From a virus, in IMG/VR virus record IMGVR_UViG_3300006192_000019, positions 1-33,684 of that record: a DNA stretch of 33,684 nt; one strand, written 5' to 3'. Made by a program: the position numbers and the translations under genes. The notes beneath the pieces were generated by a model that ran no database searches, had not been told where the DNA came from, and saw only the letters and a program-made list of their open reading frames with translations. This document shows, one piece after another, positions 6,528-15,314 of the stretch; position 1 is the stretch's first letter, and every line of letters begins with the position of its first letter.

Positions 6528-6858
6528 TAGGCTCAACCTCCTCTGGTATTTCTGGAAGAGGTGGTTCAACGACATCATAATCATCGACCGCCTCTTCAAA
6601 TCCAATGACATTTTGTTTGAGCCAACCATATCCTGCTTCAATCGGATTCACTCCCAAAAATAACTTAAAATCAGCGATTGGAATTGATATATCAACTTCT
6701 TCTATTGGCTCACTCTTACCCGCTCTTGCTTCTTTTGTTAAGTATGAGGCTACGCAAATGGTGATTTTCTTATTGGAGTAACTGATGTTGAATGCTGTAA
6801 TTCGGTGATATGATGCACCAACTCCAAACTTCGTATTTAGTTCTTTAATAATTGCCAT
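6520..6858 (-). CDS. Phage protein of unknown function (112 aa)
   Basis: This protein begins MAIIKELNTKFGVGASYHRIT, is predicted to be beta-rich at the start and ends in an acidic proline-rich tail (EPPLPEIPEEVEPNE). I have seen similar small proteins after tail-fibre genes in Firmicutes prophages, but know no function. It is 8 bases downstream of the tail protein gene and overlaps the nucleotidyltransferase start. It may be a tail-tip or fibre-assembly accessory. Confidence 0.65.
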   Translation of the reverse strand: MAIIKELNTKFGVGASYHRITAFNISYSNKKITICVASYLTKEARAGKSEPIEEVDISIPIADFKLFLGVNPIEAGYGWLKQNVIGFEEAVDDYDVVEPPLPEIPEEVEPNE

Positions 6859-6866
6859 AATGACTC

Positions 6867-7547
6867 CTACTTTCTTTTCATTCTATAAATTGTTACTGAA
6901 ATACTATCAGGTGAGCCCACAGACATACCTGGATTGATATACAAAGCACCTAAATCTCCATATGCTGTATGTACAAAATCGACCATCTTAATCGATCCAT
7001 TACCTTGTCCAGAAAGTGTCGTCATACTTTTTCCATATGCTACCCAGACTTGTGTATCAACATAGTTCGCTTTAAATGTCGGTGAAATCTCAAAATCAAT
7101 GACTTTCGTAATTCCACTCGTAATTGTTGGACCGGTTGCATAACTATCCTCGATGTATTTTGCGGTCGTATTAGTGCTAGATCTTTTATCATGAACAGTA
7201 TCTTCGGTATTTAAGTGATGATTGATATATGCCCCATATAAACTTGAGTTACTAGATGTTCGATAGTAAATGTACGTATCAGAAGTATCGACTGATGTTC
7301 CTTGAGTTGATGCAATTACATGAACTTTATAAATGTAGTCCGGATCAAATGGATATGTCAAACTGTGATAATAGGAGTATCCTTGATAAAAATATACTTG
7401 TTCTAAAGCACCGCCTATTTTTACTACAGATGATGTTCCTCTTGCGTATAATGCTTCGTTTGAATAGTCAAATGCAAGCTCACCTAAGTATGATAGGTTA
7501 GATGTTGTTGGAGTTGTAGTACCACGTTTGACTCTGATAATAGCCAT
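6867..7547 (-). CDS. Tail protein with Mtd-type N-terminal module (226 aa)
   Basis: The first 40 residues (MAIIRVKRGTTTPTTSN, then GELAFDYSNEALY) match the pattern of the major-tropism-determinant N-terminal module, which trimerises and attaches host-binding proteins to the tail. The C-terminal part is beta-rich and contains many Ser, Thr, Tyr and Gly, as in receptor-binding domains. The same N-terminal pattern opens the upstream gene, so the two are likely a pair. There is no reverse transcriptase or template repeat nearby. Role: probable host recognition. Confidence 0.65.
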   Translation of the reverse strand: MAIIRVKRGTTTPTTSNLSYLGELAFDYSNEALYARGTSSVVKIGGALEQVYFYQGYSYYHSLTYPFDPDYIYKVHVIASTQGTSVDTSDTYIYYRTSSNSSLYGAYINHHLNTEDTVHDKRSSTNTTAKYIEDSYATGPTITSGITKVIDFEISPTFKANYVDTQVWVAYGKSMTTLSGQGNGSIKMVDFVHTAYGDLGALYINPGMSVGSPDSISVTIYRMKRK

Positions 7548-8398
7548 TAATATGTACCACCATCAATAATTGAGGATGGTTGTAGAACTTTGGTTTCATC
7601 AATACCCAACTTATATGTAATTCTAGTTGGTGTGTAGTTTGAGTCGACAATTGGGTAATATATTAATCCATCAACAATTACCGAATTTGCATAGTCTGTT
7701 ACTGATGACGCCAGGCTTATACCATCGGTATCAAAAATTTGAACATCTTTTACATTATTAAGTATAGTTCTTTGGTCAGATGTTAAATGAAGGTTAGATG
7801 CAACGTGAGTATTGTAAGTTGATGCTGCAACACCACCAAGTCCAGCTAGTGAAATCGTTACTGCACCAGTAGACCCATTGACACTCGTTACAGCATCGGT
7901 AGGTGTTAAAAGTTCTTGCCAGTTAGCAAGCGTTGAATAAGGTGATGCCTTTAGGATAAAAGACTTATTTAAGTCGGTTCTTACGGCAACGTCACCCTCC
8001 TGTGCATTGGATAAAGCAAGCATGGCTGTTTGACTTGCCACAACATAAGTATTCGTCATCGCAATCTTCGGTACAACACTGTCTGCTAGTTTCCCGCTCG
8101 CATCAAGAATAGGAACATTCCCACTACCAGTCCCTGTATTCTTTGTTGATGCAGTTCCTAAATTTAATGCAGTAATCTTTGTATCAATCTGATTGTCAAC
8201 TTTGTCTACACCGGGTATTTTTAGATAGTCTGATTCAGCAAGCGGTACAGAAACACTCGCGACTTTATCTGCTTTTGCGATGTATAAATGTTCTCCATTA
8301 AAATCAACTTGTGGTTCCCCAGCTTTTACCGTTCCTGTTGTACCTGTGAGGGGTCCAGTTCCCGCAGTTGTTCTTCTTTTTATTTGAATTGTAGCCAT
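7547..8398 (-). CDS. Tail fibre-like protein with Mtd-type N-terminal module (283 aa)
   Basis: The N-terminus MATIQIKRRTTAGTGPLTGT, with AGEPQVDFNGEHLYI further on, is the Mtd-like module. The middle contains tail-fibre-type repeats (VTSVNGSTGAVTISLAGLG, then HVASNLHLTSDQ) found in many phage fibre shafts and baseplate appendages. Its stop overlaps the ATG of the next gene by one base. Likely a shaft or receptor-binding component of the tail tip. Confidence 0.72.
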   Translation of the reverse strand: MATIQIKRRTTAGTGPLTGTTGTVKAGEPQVDFNGEHLYIAKADKVASVSVPLAESDYLKIPGVDKVDNQIDTKITALNLGTASTKNTGTGSGNVPILDASGKLADSVVPKIAMTNTYVVASQTAMLALSNAQEGDVAVRTDLNKSFILKASPYSTLANWQELLTPTDAVTSVNGSTGAVTISLAGLGGVAASTYNTHVASNLHLTSDQRTILNNVKDVQIFDTDGISLASSVTDYANSVIVDGLIYYPIVDSNYTPTRITYKLGIDETKVLQPSSIIDGGTY

Positions 8399-8409
8399 TT
8401 AAATTCCTC

Positions 8410-9183
8410 CTATTTCTTCATAAACACACTTGTGATGTTGTGTGTCGTGTTACCCGTTGTTAATGTGACAACGCCATTTTCATAAACAACATTTAGTGAA
8501 TAATCTCCTGACGCATAACGATATGATATCGAGGTATTAGATCCTACGAACAAGAATATCTGCTCTCCAGGAAACGTCACTACTGTATGATTGTTTATTG
8601 TAACGTAAAGTATTGATTCACTTAATTCCACAGAGTTTGTACCAGAGAAGCGGTATGTACCGGCGGTCACTAAAGTAAGTGATTTTCTCATCGGTAAATA
8701 GTGATCGAATATCTCATCATCAAGAATGTCTACTCGAGTTTTGTCATTACTAATAAGCTTTCTCGAATAACTTGTCAGTGTCACTGATGTTGTCGTTTTC
8801 GTATAAGCACACAATGCCAGTTCATAAAGTCCATCAGTTGTCAGAAGATTGGTAACTGTTAGTGAGGGATAACTACCGGTCTGCTCTTTCAAATATAAGC
8901 TGACTGTGTTATCAGATGTATTTACTCCTAAAACAACATATCCATACTTACTTGAATCTGGTGTCACACCAATCGTTGTCTGATTTTCAACATAGATGAT
9001 TCGTCCATATACTGAAACATAGCCATCACTGAATGTAATGGTGTTATTGGCTAAGGTATAACCACATTCACTTTTTAATCCTTTTAAGATTCCTACATCA
9101 CTTGAAAATAGAAAATGATATAAATCAGAATCTATCTTTGATGTTACATTCCCACCTTCAAATGTGATTTTTTGTAACCCCAT
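8410..9183 (-). CDS. Baseplate/tail-tip structural protein (257 aa)
   Basis: The protein begins MGLQKITFEGGNVTSKIDSD and has a run of short beta strands with many Thr, Ser and Tyr (for example GYVSVYGRIIYVENQTTIGV). There is no enzymatic motif. N-terminal resemblance to baseplate upper-type proteins (DGYVSVYGR patterns) and its place between the tail hub and the fibre genes support a baseplate adaptor role. It shares one base with the upstream stop/start (ATGA-type junction), so it belongs to the tail operon. Confidence 0.65.
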   Translation of the reverse strand: MGLQKITFEGGNVTSKIDSDLYHFLFSSDVGILKGLKSECGYTLANNTITFSDGYVSVYGRIIYVENQTTIGVTPDSSKYGYVVLGVNTSDNTVSLYLKEQTGSYPSLTVTNLLTTDGLYELALCAYTKTTTSVTLTSYSRKLISNDKTRVDILDDEIFDHYLPMRKSLTLVTAGTYRFSGTNSVELSESILYVTINNHTVVTFPGEQIFLFVGSNTSISYRYASGDYSLNVVYENGVVTLTTGNTTHNITSVFMKK

Positions 9184-10301
9184 CAGAACTCACCTCCATC
9201 GATATCTGTGTTTGTAATCGTTATATTGCTTGTTGAACCACTACCAGTATTCTTACTAAGTAGCTGTATTTTTTCTGTTAGCTTCACTCGGTACTCTCCT
9301 AACGTTATCGTTGCATAATTTAATGAATCTTTAAACGTGATTCCTGTTATCACTGATTCGTATGTTTTCTCTTTATGAATGAAAGAGACATAATCACCAA
9401 GATAGATATTCTCAAACGGTATAAATACCTTGTTTTTCATGTCAATTGTAAATGTTATATTGTGATCTAGTTTGGATGTTACCATTTCACTTCTTGCTTT
9501 GGTTTCTAGTGTTTCATAATCGTTATCGATATAAATATAACTCTTGGCCATGACACTTGTGTATCTATCATCTGAGGTGCCATCTTCCGTGATTTCTCCA
9601 GTTGTAAGCAAATAGTATGTCTTGATTGTTTGATAGATTTGATTGTCGCTTCTTGGATAGTAAATCACTTTATTGACAAGTTGGCTGGTTGAATCATTGG
9701 TTTCAACATTCAAGATAGATGAAAAATCACTCTTGATGACCATCCCTTGATTTACACTAAAAATTCTAAAGATGATACCTGTAATGCGACCTCTTAAATA
9801 AGTGACGTCTGTGCTAAAGCTGATTCCATATCCTTTTGAAACAAGCTCAAATATTTTTGACATATTGATGATGTTATCCGTTTCAAAACTAAGACTACCT
9901 GATACACTGGTTTCTTTGCTTACTGTCAAATAGGATAAGTTTTGTTTTAGATCTGAATTGTTTTTGAAATAGTCTGTGATTATTTGATATAGGTAATCCG
10001 CAAGGTCACCTGAATAACTTGTAGCAGGTATATCCAAATTAAAAATCTCCCTGAAATCGAGAGACTTAATGTTCGTTGTATAATCATCATTTAACTCGAT
10101 GCTTTCCAAGATTCCTATATATGAATAGATGTCATTCTTAAGAACAACGATATCACCAATGGTGCAATTAATGTTCGTTTTGTTTACTTTGAAGGTTGAT
10201 CTCTTTATGAGCACCATATCAAGAACGAGTTCAAACTGACTACTGACATAAGCGTTATCTTTATACTGCAGCGTGCTACGATCAAGAAATAATAGTTTCA
10301 T
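9183..10301 (-). CDS. Tail hub/baseplate protein, Gp37-like (372 aa)
   Basis: The N-terminal half includes FELVLDMVLIKRSTF and a SLDFREIFNLDIP segment; the C-terminal part has LGDYVSFIHKEKTYESVITGI, which resembles an OB-like hub domain. The order Dit, then this protein, then fibres, is that of tail-associated hub proteins (siphovirus ReqiPepy6 Gp37-like family) in Gram-positive siphophages. No lysozyme or peptidase module is attached. It likely forms the tail-tip ring. Family name is moderately sure, position very consistent. Confidence 0.65.
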   Translation of the reverse strand: MKLLFLDRSTLQYKDNAYVSSQFELVLDMVLIKRSTFKVNKTNINCTIGDIVVLKNDIYSYIGILESIELNDDYTTNIKSLDFREIFNLDIPATSYSGDLADYLYQIITDYFKNNSDLKQNLSYLTVSKETSVSGSLSFETDNIINMSKIFELVSKGYGISFSTDVTYLRGRITGIIFRIFSVNQGMVIKSDFSSILNVETNDSTSQLVNKVIYYPRSDNQIYQTIKTYYLLTTGEITEDGTSDDRYTSVMAKSYIYIDNDYETLETKARSEMVTSKLDHNITFTIDMKNKVFIPFENIYLGDYVSFIHKEKTYESVITGITFKDSLNYATITLGEYRVKLTEKIQLLSKNTGSGSTSNITITNTDIDGGEF

Positions 10302-10304
10302 ATC

Positions 10305-11135
10305 CTATATGCCTAAATAACCTTCTAGTATGGTTACTCTGCAAATCGATTCTGTAGCTACGCCTGGTTTGAATTCAATTTCATAATCTCCATGTTCTAG
10401 GAAAATAAAGTTGTCTTCTTCAAAGTCCTGCAATCCATAAATGTCAGTAACAACACCTGATTCATCCATCACCATTTCTTGTTTACTTGGAATAGAGTTG
10501 ACGGTAATAGTTATATCTTCTGCAGTTAAATATAAACGTAATACAGATACCACTTCTCCATTCTTCTTGATTAGCACTTCTGGATCAATAACACTTCCTA
10601 TCATTTCTATGACAGTTGGTGCATCATTTAACCCTTCATTTCTAATAAATACCTTACCTTCATATGAACTTGAATAGTAATATGGATAAGAATATGGATA
10701 AACCTTACCACTTGAAGATCCATTTGCGATAATTTCATATGATTTTTCTTTTAACCAAAGTGACAATTTTTTAAACACGATGTTACTTTGAATGGTACCT
10801 GCGATCAACTCAGCTTTCGATAAACTAGCAATATCAACATAACAGTACGCGCTGAATGCATCGTTTTGATAATGCAGTTTATATTCTTTATTGCTTTTAC
10901 TAATAAAATCCACGAAGGACTTATATCCCTGATATCCCTTTAGAAAGATTAATGTTTCAGAAATCTCTGACAAAGGAATGTTATATTCTGATCGAGAATA
11001 AAAACGACTATATTCTAAATACTTCATATCCAAAGAAAAACCAAGACCACTCACTTGAGCAATTAGAGTCTGATTCTTATGATTGAAATAATATATATCG
11101 CCATACTCGTTTTCTAGATAAAATTGTCTGATCAT
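10305..11135 (-). CDS. Distal tail protein, Dit-like (276 aa)
   Basis: It starts MIRQFYLENEYGDIYYFN, contains ISETLIFLKGYQGYKSFVDFI and an all-beta second half. It follows the tape measure gene directly (4-base overlap), the standard place for Dit (Sipho_tail, PF05709), which forms the hexameric collar joining the tail tube to the baseplate. A tyrosine/serine-rich loop (SYPYYYSSS) near residue 150 probably lies between the two domains. Confidence 0.72.
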   Translation of the reverse strand: MIRQFYLENEYGDIYYFNHKNQTLIAQVSGLGFSLDMKYLEYSRFYSRSEYNIPLSEISETLIFLKGYQGYKSFVDFISKSNKEYKLHYQNDAFSAYCYVDIASLSKAELIAGTIQSNIVFKKLSLWLKEKSYEIIANGSSSGKVYPYSYPYYYSSSYEGKVFIRNEGLNDAPTVIEMIGSVIDPEVLIKKNGEVVSVLRLYLTAEDITITVNSIPSKQEMVMDESGVVTDIYGLQDFEEDNFIFLEHGDYEIEFKPGVATESICRVTILEGYLGI

Positions 11136-13141
11136 ATCACACTACCTCCTAATGCCTTATTGATGGAATCCACATCAAAGGTTGGTGATGTTGTATTTAT
11201 AGTGATATTGTTTGTATTGCTTGTTGATGAACTAGAGTTTGAATTGTTAACTGTACTCGATCCTTTTAAGTTAAATGTATCAGAAAAGAAATCTCCAATA
11301 CCTCCAAAAAATCCACTGACTTTATCTGCTGCATTTGAAGCAAAGTCACTAATCCCATCCGTTACTTTATTCGCAATGTTCGAGATGCCTTCAGTCACGT
11401 TTGAAAATGTATCTTTTACTTTACCACCAAAATCACCAATCTTTGAAGGTAGATCTCCAATCCACTCGAATATTTTCTGGATAAATTCAACAATCTTCTG
11501 AACAACATTAAGTACTGGTTCAAGTACTGTCTTGAGTACATTAATCGCTGGAACTAGTATTGCATTCAACACTTCACCTACAACGGTAATCAGTGGTGCT
11601 AATAATCCTAGTATCTCAGCAAACATTTGAATTTGTGTGATGAGTGGCGTAAGGATAACATCTAGAATTGGAACTAATAGATCAACTAACATAACAACTA
11701 AATCAATAATCACATCTAGGATAGGTTGAAGAGCCGTCATCAAACTATCAACAATCGCTAAAATAGGTGGAAGTAACTGCATGAATGTTTCCATAAGTCT
11801 TCCTAATAATGCTTTGAACTCTTCACTTTGGAACAAGGCTACTGCTAATATTGCAATGAGAGCTCCAATACCTAATGTAGCTGCATTGATTCCTACACCT
11901 GCAAATATTCCGGATGTTCCCACAGCCTTAAGTGCCATCGAGCCAGCATTCAAAAGTGGTCCTACTTTACCTACAACAGATAAAACTGGTCCTATTGCAG
12001 CTACGAGTCCAGTCAAAGTAGCAATAATTTTCTTTGTACCTGAATCCATATTATTCCATTTATCAATCCAGTCTTTCAATGTAGGAATTACATTGTCTCT
12101 GACTTTGATGATCAGTTCCTGGATAACTGGTAAAAGTGTACTTGCTAGATCAATACCTAAACTTGATACAGCTTGTTTTGTGCGATCTAGTGCATCGGTA
12201 AACTCACCCGCTTGAGCTGCTTGTTCATTTGTAACAATACCAAGTTCTCTAGCTTCATTTCTTAAATCATTTATTGTAGATGCTTCTTGAGTTAACACCG
12301 GAATGATATCAGCTGCAACTCTTTCACTTAATAAATCATTAGCTACACCAAGTCGTACAGCTTCATCTTCTACTTCACTTAAAGCATCTCGAATTAGATT
12401 GAATGCTTCATCTGTATTTTTTCCTTCTAAATCATCAAGTGATAATCCAATTAAAGCTAGACTTTCAGCATACTTATCACCATTACCTGTTGCAATGTCA
12501 CCAAGAATACCATTTACCTTAACAAACGCACGTTCCATTCTTTCAGTTGATACACCTAAAATGGTCGCAGTATGATTCCACTCTTGAAAGGCTTCAGCAG
12601 ATAACCCAATCTTCTCAGCTGTGTCTCCAATTTCATCAGCAGTATAGGCAGCCTTCACCGAGAATGCTGTTAAAGCAGAAACGGCACCCAATATAGGTAA
12701 CGTCACACTTTTCGTTAATGTCGAACCAAGTTTACCAATCTTCTCGAAATTAGCATTACTTAGTTGTTTAATCTTATCTGATGTTTTTTCCAACTGTCCA
12801 TTCATCTTAGCTATTTCAGCTTCGGTGTATATGACGTTTCGTTTGAGCTTATTAAACTCTTCTTGACTCATATCACCGACTTGGACAGCTTTTTTCGCAC
12901 GATCAAGTTCCTGATTTTGAGTTTCAAGTTTCTTCTTGGTTTGAACTAAAATGTCGTTTAGCTTTGACTGTTTTTGTTTCCATAGATCGAGATTGCTACT
13001 ATCGTATCGAAGGTTGGTATTAATCGCTCTTAAGTCTTTGTTTTGTTCCTTGAGTTCTTTCTTGATACCGTTTAATTCATTTTCTAAATCTTTACCATCA
13101 AGGGTTAGTTTGATATTTAGTCCTTTGACTGTTTCTGCCAT
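11132..13141 (-). CDS. Tape measure protein (669 aa)
   Basis: The first 150 residues are coiled coil (KNELNGIKKELKEQNKDLR pattern). A long hydrophobic alpha-helical middle follows (residues about 375-560, with repeated LLVPILDVI and LMTALQPIL type segments), then amphipathic helices and a Ser/Asn-rich end. This is the usual build of a siphophage tape measure, which sets tail length and is delivered into the membrane during infection. At 669 aa it implies a tail of about 100 nm by the usual rule. It lies between the tail chaperone genes and Dit. Confidence 0.9.
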   Translation of the reverse strand: MAETVKGLNIKLTLDGKDLENELNGIKKELKEQNKDLRAINTNLRYDSSNLDLWKQKQSKLNDILVQTKKKLETQNQELDRAKKAVQVGDMSQEEFNKLKRNVIYTEAEIAKMNGQLEKTSDKIKQLSNANFEKIGKLGSTLTKSVTLPILGAVSALTAFSVKAAYTADEIGDTAEKIGLSAEAFQEWNHTATILGVSTERMERAFVKVNGILGDIATGNGDKYAESLALIGLSLDDLEGKNTDEAFNLIRDALSEVEDEAVRLGVANDLLSERVAADIIPVLTQEASTINDLRNEARELGIVTNEQAAQAGEFTDALDRTKQAVSSLGIDLASTLLPVIQELIIKVRDNVIPTLKDWIDKWNNMDSGTKKIIATLTGLVAAIGPVLSVVGKVGPLLNAGSMALKAVGTSGIFAGVGINAATLGIGALIAILAVALFQSEEFKALLGRLMETFMQLLPPILAIVDSLMTALQPILDVIIDLVVMLVDLLVPILDVILTPLITQIQMFAEILGLLAPLITVVGEVLNAILVPAINVLKTVLEPVLNVVQKIVEFIQKIFEWIGDLPSKIGDFGGKVKDTFSNVTEGISNIANKVTDGISDFASNAADKVSGFFGGIGDFFSDTFNLKGSSTVNNSNSSSSTSNTNNITINTTSPTFDVDSINKALGGSVI

Positions 13142-13154
13142 TAATATTCACCTC

Positions 13155-13397
13155 CTATAACAGGAATTTATCTATATCTCTTTGCGTTGCTCTTTTTGAT
13201 GACTGTTCCCCTGTAATAACATTCATTTCAAGTTCTACAATCTCAAAATAGGTATTTATATCAAAGCTCTTTGTGTCTTCAATAGAGATTCCTAAATGAG
13301 CAAGATTGAATATGATGTTCGCTGTTATGTTTACCTCATCACTTCTTTGTGGGTAGTTTGACTGTACTTCCTTTTTGAAACGTACCCAGCATTTCAC
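13155..13397 (-). CDS. Tail assembly chaperone, frameshifted downstream part
   Basis: This frame overlaps the 3' end of the 117-aa chaperone gene by 59 bases and is offset by +1 (equal to -2). The open frame begins with GTG 13397, which has no convincing Shine-Dalgarno sequence, so an independent start is doubtful. In tailed phages the two genes before the tape measure make chaperones G and, by ribosomal frameshift, the longer GT; T binds the tail tube and G the tape measure. The unique part beyond the upstream stop is about 60 residues (from about SDEVNITANI). The product is probably a fusion of the 117-aa protein and this segment. Confidence 0.62.
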   Translation of the reverse strand: MKCWVRFKKEVQSNYPQRSDEVNITANIIFNLAHLGISIEDTKSFDINTYFEIVELEMNVITGEQSSKRATQRDIDKFLL

Positions 13398-13692
13398 CTA
13401 TCGTATTCGTCAGATTTTCCAGTTCACTCTGATTGCTTAGTACAGAGAAATCCAATGACATCAAGAAGTCATTATAGGATTGTTTGCTGAAAGGCCGATG
13501 CAATACATAGATAATTCTGAAGATGGTGTCAATCACTGTGGATATATCATCTTCTTTTTTGATGTTCGTTTTTTCTAGTTTCTTGATATCACTAAATAAT
13601 TCAGTTGAGAATACATTACGATAATCAATTATCGTAAATAGCGATGAGTGAAGTCGATAATCCTTGTCACCTAGTTTTAGTGTTTTTTCCAT
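13339..13692 (-). CDS. Tail assembly chaperone G-like protein (117 aa)
   Basis: A small helical protein (MEKTLKLGDKDYRLHSSL, then IDTIFRIIYVLHRPF) lying between the major tail protein and the tape measure gene, as chaperone G does. It begins 14 bases downstream of the major tail protein stop. Its C-terminal end (GTFQKGSTVKLPTKK) overlaps another open frame, consistent with frameshift expression of a longer GT form. Sequence families for this group are very diverse, so the call leans on position and size. Confidence 0.68.
   Translation of the reverse strand: MEKTLKLGDKDYRLHSSLFTIIDYRNVFSTELFSDIKKLEKTNIKKEDDISTVIDTIFRIIYVLHRPFSKQSYNDFLMSLDFSVLSNQSELENLTNTIGEMLGTFQKGSTVKLPTKK
13350..13378 (-). 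other. Candidate programmed frameshift window in the tail chaperone genes
   Basis: The minus strand offers three possibilities within the overlap for moving to the +1 frame: ACG-TTT-C (+1), CAA-AAA-G (tRNA on AAA can re-pair two bases back, a -2 shift, 13371-13377) and CTA-CCC-A (+1, 13350-13353, a CCC-A context like those used in some Listeria phages). A lambda-type -1 shift would not reach the downstream frame. Confidence 0.45.
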
Positions 13693-13706
13693 GTTAGATT
13701 ATCTCC

Positions 13707-14273
13707 TTAAATAAATGTAGGTAATGCTGGTGCTGTGGTTAAGAATGCTGCATAGTTCGCATCTCCTACACCTGCGATTACTCTGAGAATAAGATTGTCT
13801 CCGGATTCTATTGGTCTTGCTGTAATGTTTAGTGTGATTGAGTTTGCTTCAATAGAATCAGCTTTAGATTTGCTTGCATCTCCTGAAGGTGTCGCTGTAC
13901 ATAAGAAATACCAAATACGTCTCGCTTTGATATCACCCTGAATTTCATAGCCTAAAGCAAATGTCTTAGTTTCGCCATTTACAACTTCTACTAGATTTCC
14001 ATTTGTATCTTCTAGAACACCAAAGATGTCCTTTTTGAACACGTCATCAATCTCCGTAAATTTAAGTGTAACGTTAGAGCCTGAATTGGATACTAATGTA
14101 GCAATCACTTTATCATCTGCATACACTTGTGTACTACCACCAATAGCTTCTGTTGTAATTTCCTGTGCACCTTCTAAGCGTTTAGGTGTTGCAAAGGTCC
14201 AACTACCATCTTCGGCTTGAGTAGCTAATGCATAATGTACGTTTGTTAAACCAAATGTGACTTTATTACTCAT
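13707..14273 (-). CDS. Major tail protein, phi13 family (188 aa)
   Basis: The start MSNKVTFGLTNVHYAL, the central QVYADDKVIATL and the GYEIQGDIKARRIWYFLC segment are typical of the phi13-type major tail proteins that polymerise into the tail tube. It stands between the tail terminator and the chaperone genes. The length of 188 aa is usual. No immunoglobulin-like C-terminal add-on is present. Confidence 0.88.
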   Translation of the reverse strand: MSNKVTFGLTNVHYALATQAEDGSWTFATPKRLEGAQEITTEAIGGSTQVYADDKVIATLVSNSGSNVTLKFTEIDDVFKKDIFGVLEDTNGNLVEVVNGETKTFALGYEIQGDIKARRIWYFLCTATPSGDASKSKADSIEANSITLNITARPIESGDNLILRVIAGVGDANYAAFLTTAPALPTFI

Positions 14274-14609
14274 TTAAAATACCTCCTGTTTGATTTCATA
14301 TACTCTGTTAACTGAACTGTCTTCATTGACAATTTCAGACAATAATTCAAATTCATATCCCATGAAATAAAGGGATGCTTCTAGTTGTTCTTCTATTCCT
14401 AAGTTCTTCTTTTCAGTAATTAAACTGACTTGAAATGTAGTTACCTTTGCGACCACTCTATCATCAGCATAAACAATTGAACGGTTGCTGATTTCTTGAT
14501 AGATGATATAGTTAGGATCACTTTCTAATCCTACTCTGGTTCCATATGATACCTTACCAGGTAAAACAGAATTCAAAGTATCATATAATGCTTCTAACTT
14601 TTCCTGCAT
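14274..14609 (-). CDS. Tail terminator/completion protein (111 aa)
   Basis: The small protein (MQEKLEALYDTLNSVLPG, then VYADDRVVAKVTTFQVSL) directly precedes the major tail protein and follows the HK97 gp10-like gene, the site of the tail terminator that caps the tube and joins it to the head. DDRVVAKVT resembles DUF3168/tail-terminator patterns. Its GCA-type junction with the gp10-like gene shares one base. Assignment by position and weak similarity. Confidence 0.65.
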   Translation of the reverse strand: MQEKLEALYDTLNSVLPGKVSYGTRVGLESDPNYIIYQEISNRSIVYADDRVVAKVTTFQVSLITEKKNLGIEEQLEASLYFMGYEFELLSEIVNEDSSVNRVYEIKQEVF

Positions 14610-15001
14610 TAACTATCACCCTTTTCAATAATCGATTTGATGTCTTCTAGCATCTTCGGTGTAAACAAATCATAGGCTGGACGCATAAATGGTCTAGGTC
14701 CTACATACTTACCACTACGATGTGTAAAACCAAATTCAAGTAGGTGTGTCAACTTTCCTTTTTCATTTGAAAAGATAACTATCGTCTTATTGATTCCACT
14801 ACCTATTGGCTCAGCAACAAAAGAATCCGCGAATGGTTTTGATCCACCACTTCTAGGTGCATGTGTACTGATATATTTCACGATTTCCTGAGCCGTTTCA
14901 TCAAGTCGCTTTTCAAGTTTTTGAGTAATATCTTCAGCATACTCTTCTACCATATTTAAAATGGCAACACCAAGTTCATCAAGCGTAACCAATGATATCA
15001 C
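14609..15001 (-). CDS. HK97 gp10-like head-tail joining protein (130 aa)
   Basis: An N-terminal coiled region (ITQKLEKRLDETAQEIVKYI) is followed by HAPRSGG and a C-terminal LTHLLEFGFTHRSGKYVGPRPFMRPA, the hallmark of the HK97 gp10 family. The start codon is GTG 15001 within the end of the previous gene, with only a weak upstream ribosome site (AGAAAGAG); an alternative TTG lies nine bases on. It acts in neck or tail completion. Confidence 0.85.
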   Translation of the reverse strand: MISLVTLDELGVAILNMVEEYAEDITQKLEKRLDETAQEIVKYISTHAPRSGGSKPFADSFVAEPIGSGINKTIVIFSNEKGKLTHLLEFGFTHRSGKYVGPRPFMRPAYDLFTPKMLEDIKSIIEKGDS

Positions 15002-15314
15002 TCTTTCTGATCTTAGATTTACTCAAATATAACTCAATGAATTGTCCGATTTGATACGTTCGTTCAATCTTGTAAATGTCTCCTGCAATGTCAGCGTATT
15101 TGCTACCATCATACAAGAAACTTTGAATCTTTACGGCAATATCAATCCTAATGTCTGATCGTTTGCTTTCATAGTATTCGTTTGATGTAATGCTGAAATT
15201 GATTCCGATTATTTCTTTTGAGTGTTGAAGTTGATAGGTTGAAGAACCGATAGAATTTTGAACCAAATCAATGGTTAGCAACTTGATGGAAATATTCGGT
15301 GAATTAGGATACAT
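14979..15314 (-). CDS. Head-tail adaptor/stopper-like protein (111 aa)
   Basis: A mostly beta protein (ISIKLLTIDLVQNSI, then SDIRIDIAVKIQSFLYDG) that overlaps both neighbours. It sits between the connector and the gp10-like protein, where the head-tail stopper (SPP1 gp16-like, phage head-tail joining family) is found. Neck proteins at this point close the head after packaging. The sequence itself is not strongly diagnostic. Confidence 0.6.
   Translation of the reverse strand: MYPNSPNISIKLLTIDLVQNSIGSSTYQLQHSKEIIGINFSITSNEYYESKRSDIRIDIAVKIQSFLYDGSKYADIAGDIYKIERTYQIGQFIELYLSKSKIRKSDIIGYA

Noticed and set aside
6867-8398. Diversity-generating retroelement suggested by Mtd-like proteins
   Set aside because: No reverse transcriptase frame and no template/variable repeat pair were seen in the window.
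11124-12575. Plus-strand open frames opposite the tape measure and other structural genes
   Set aside because: They mirror strong minus-strand genes in codon-antisense frames, have no ribosome sites and show low-complexity Ser/Pro-rich translations.
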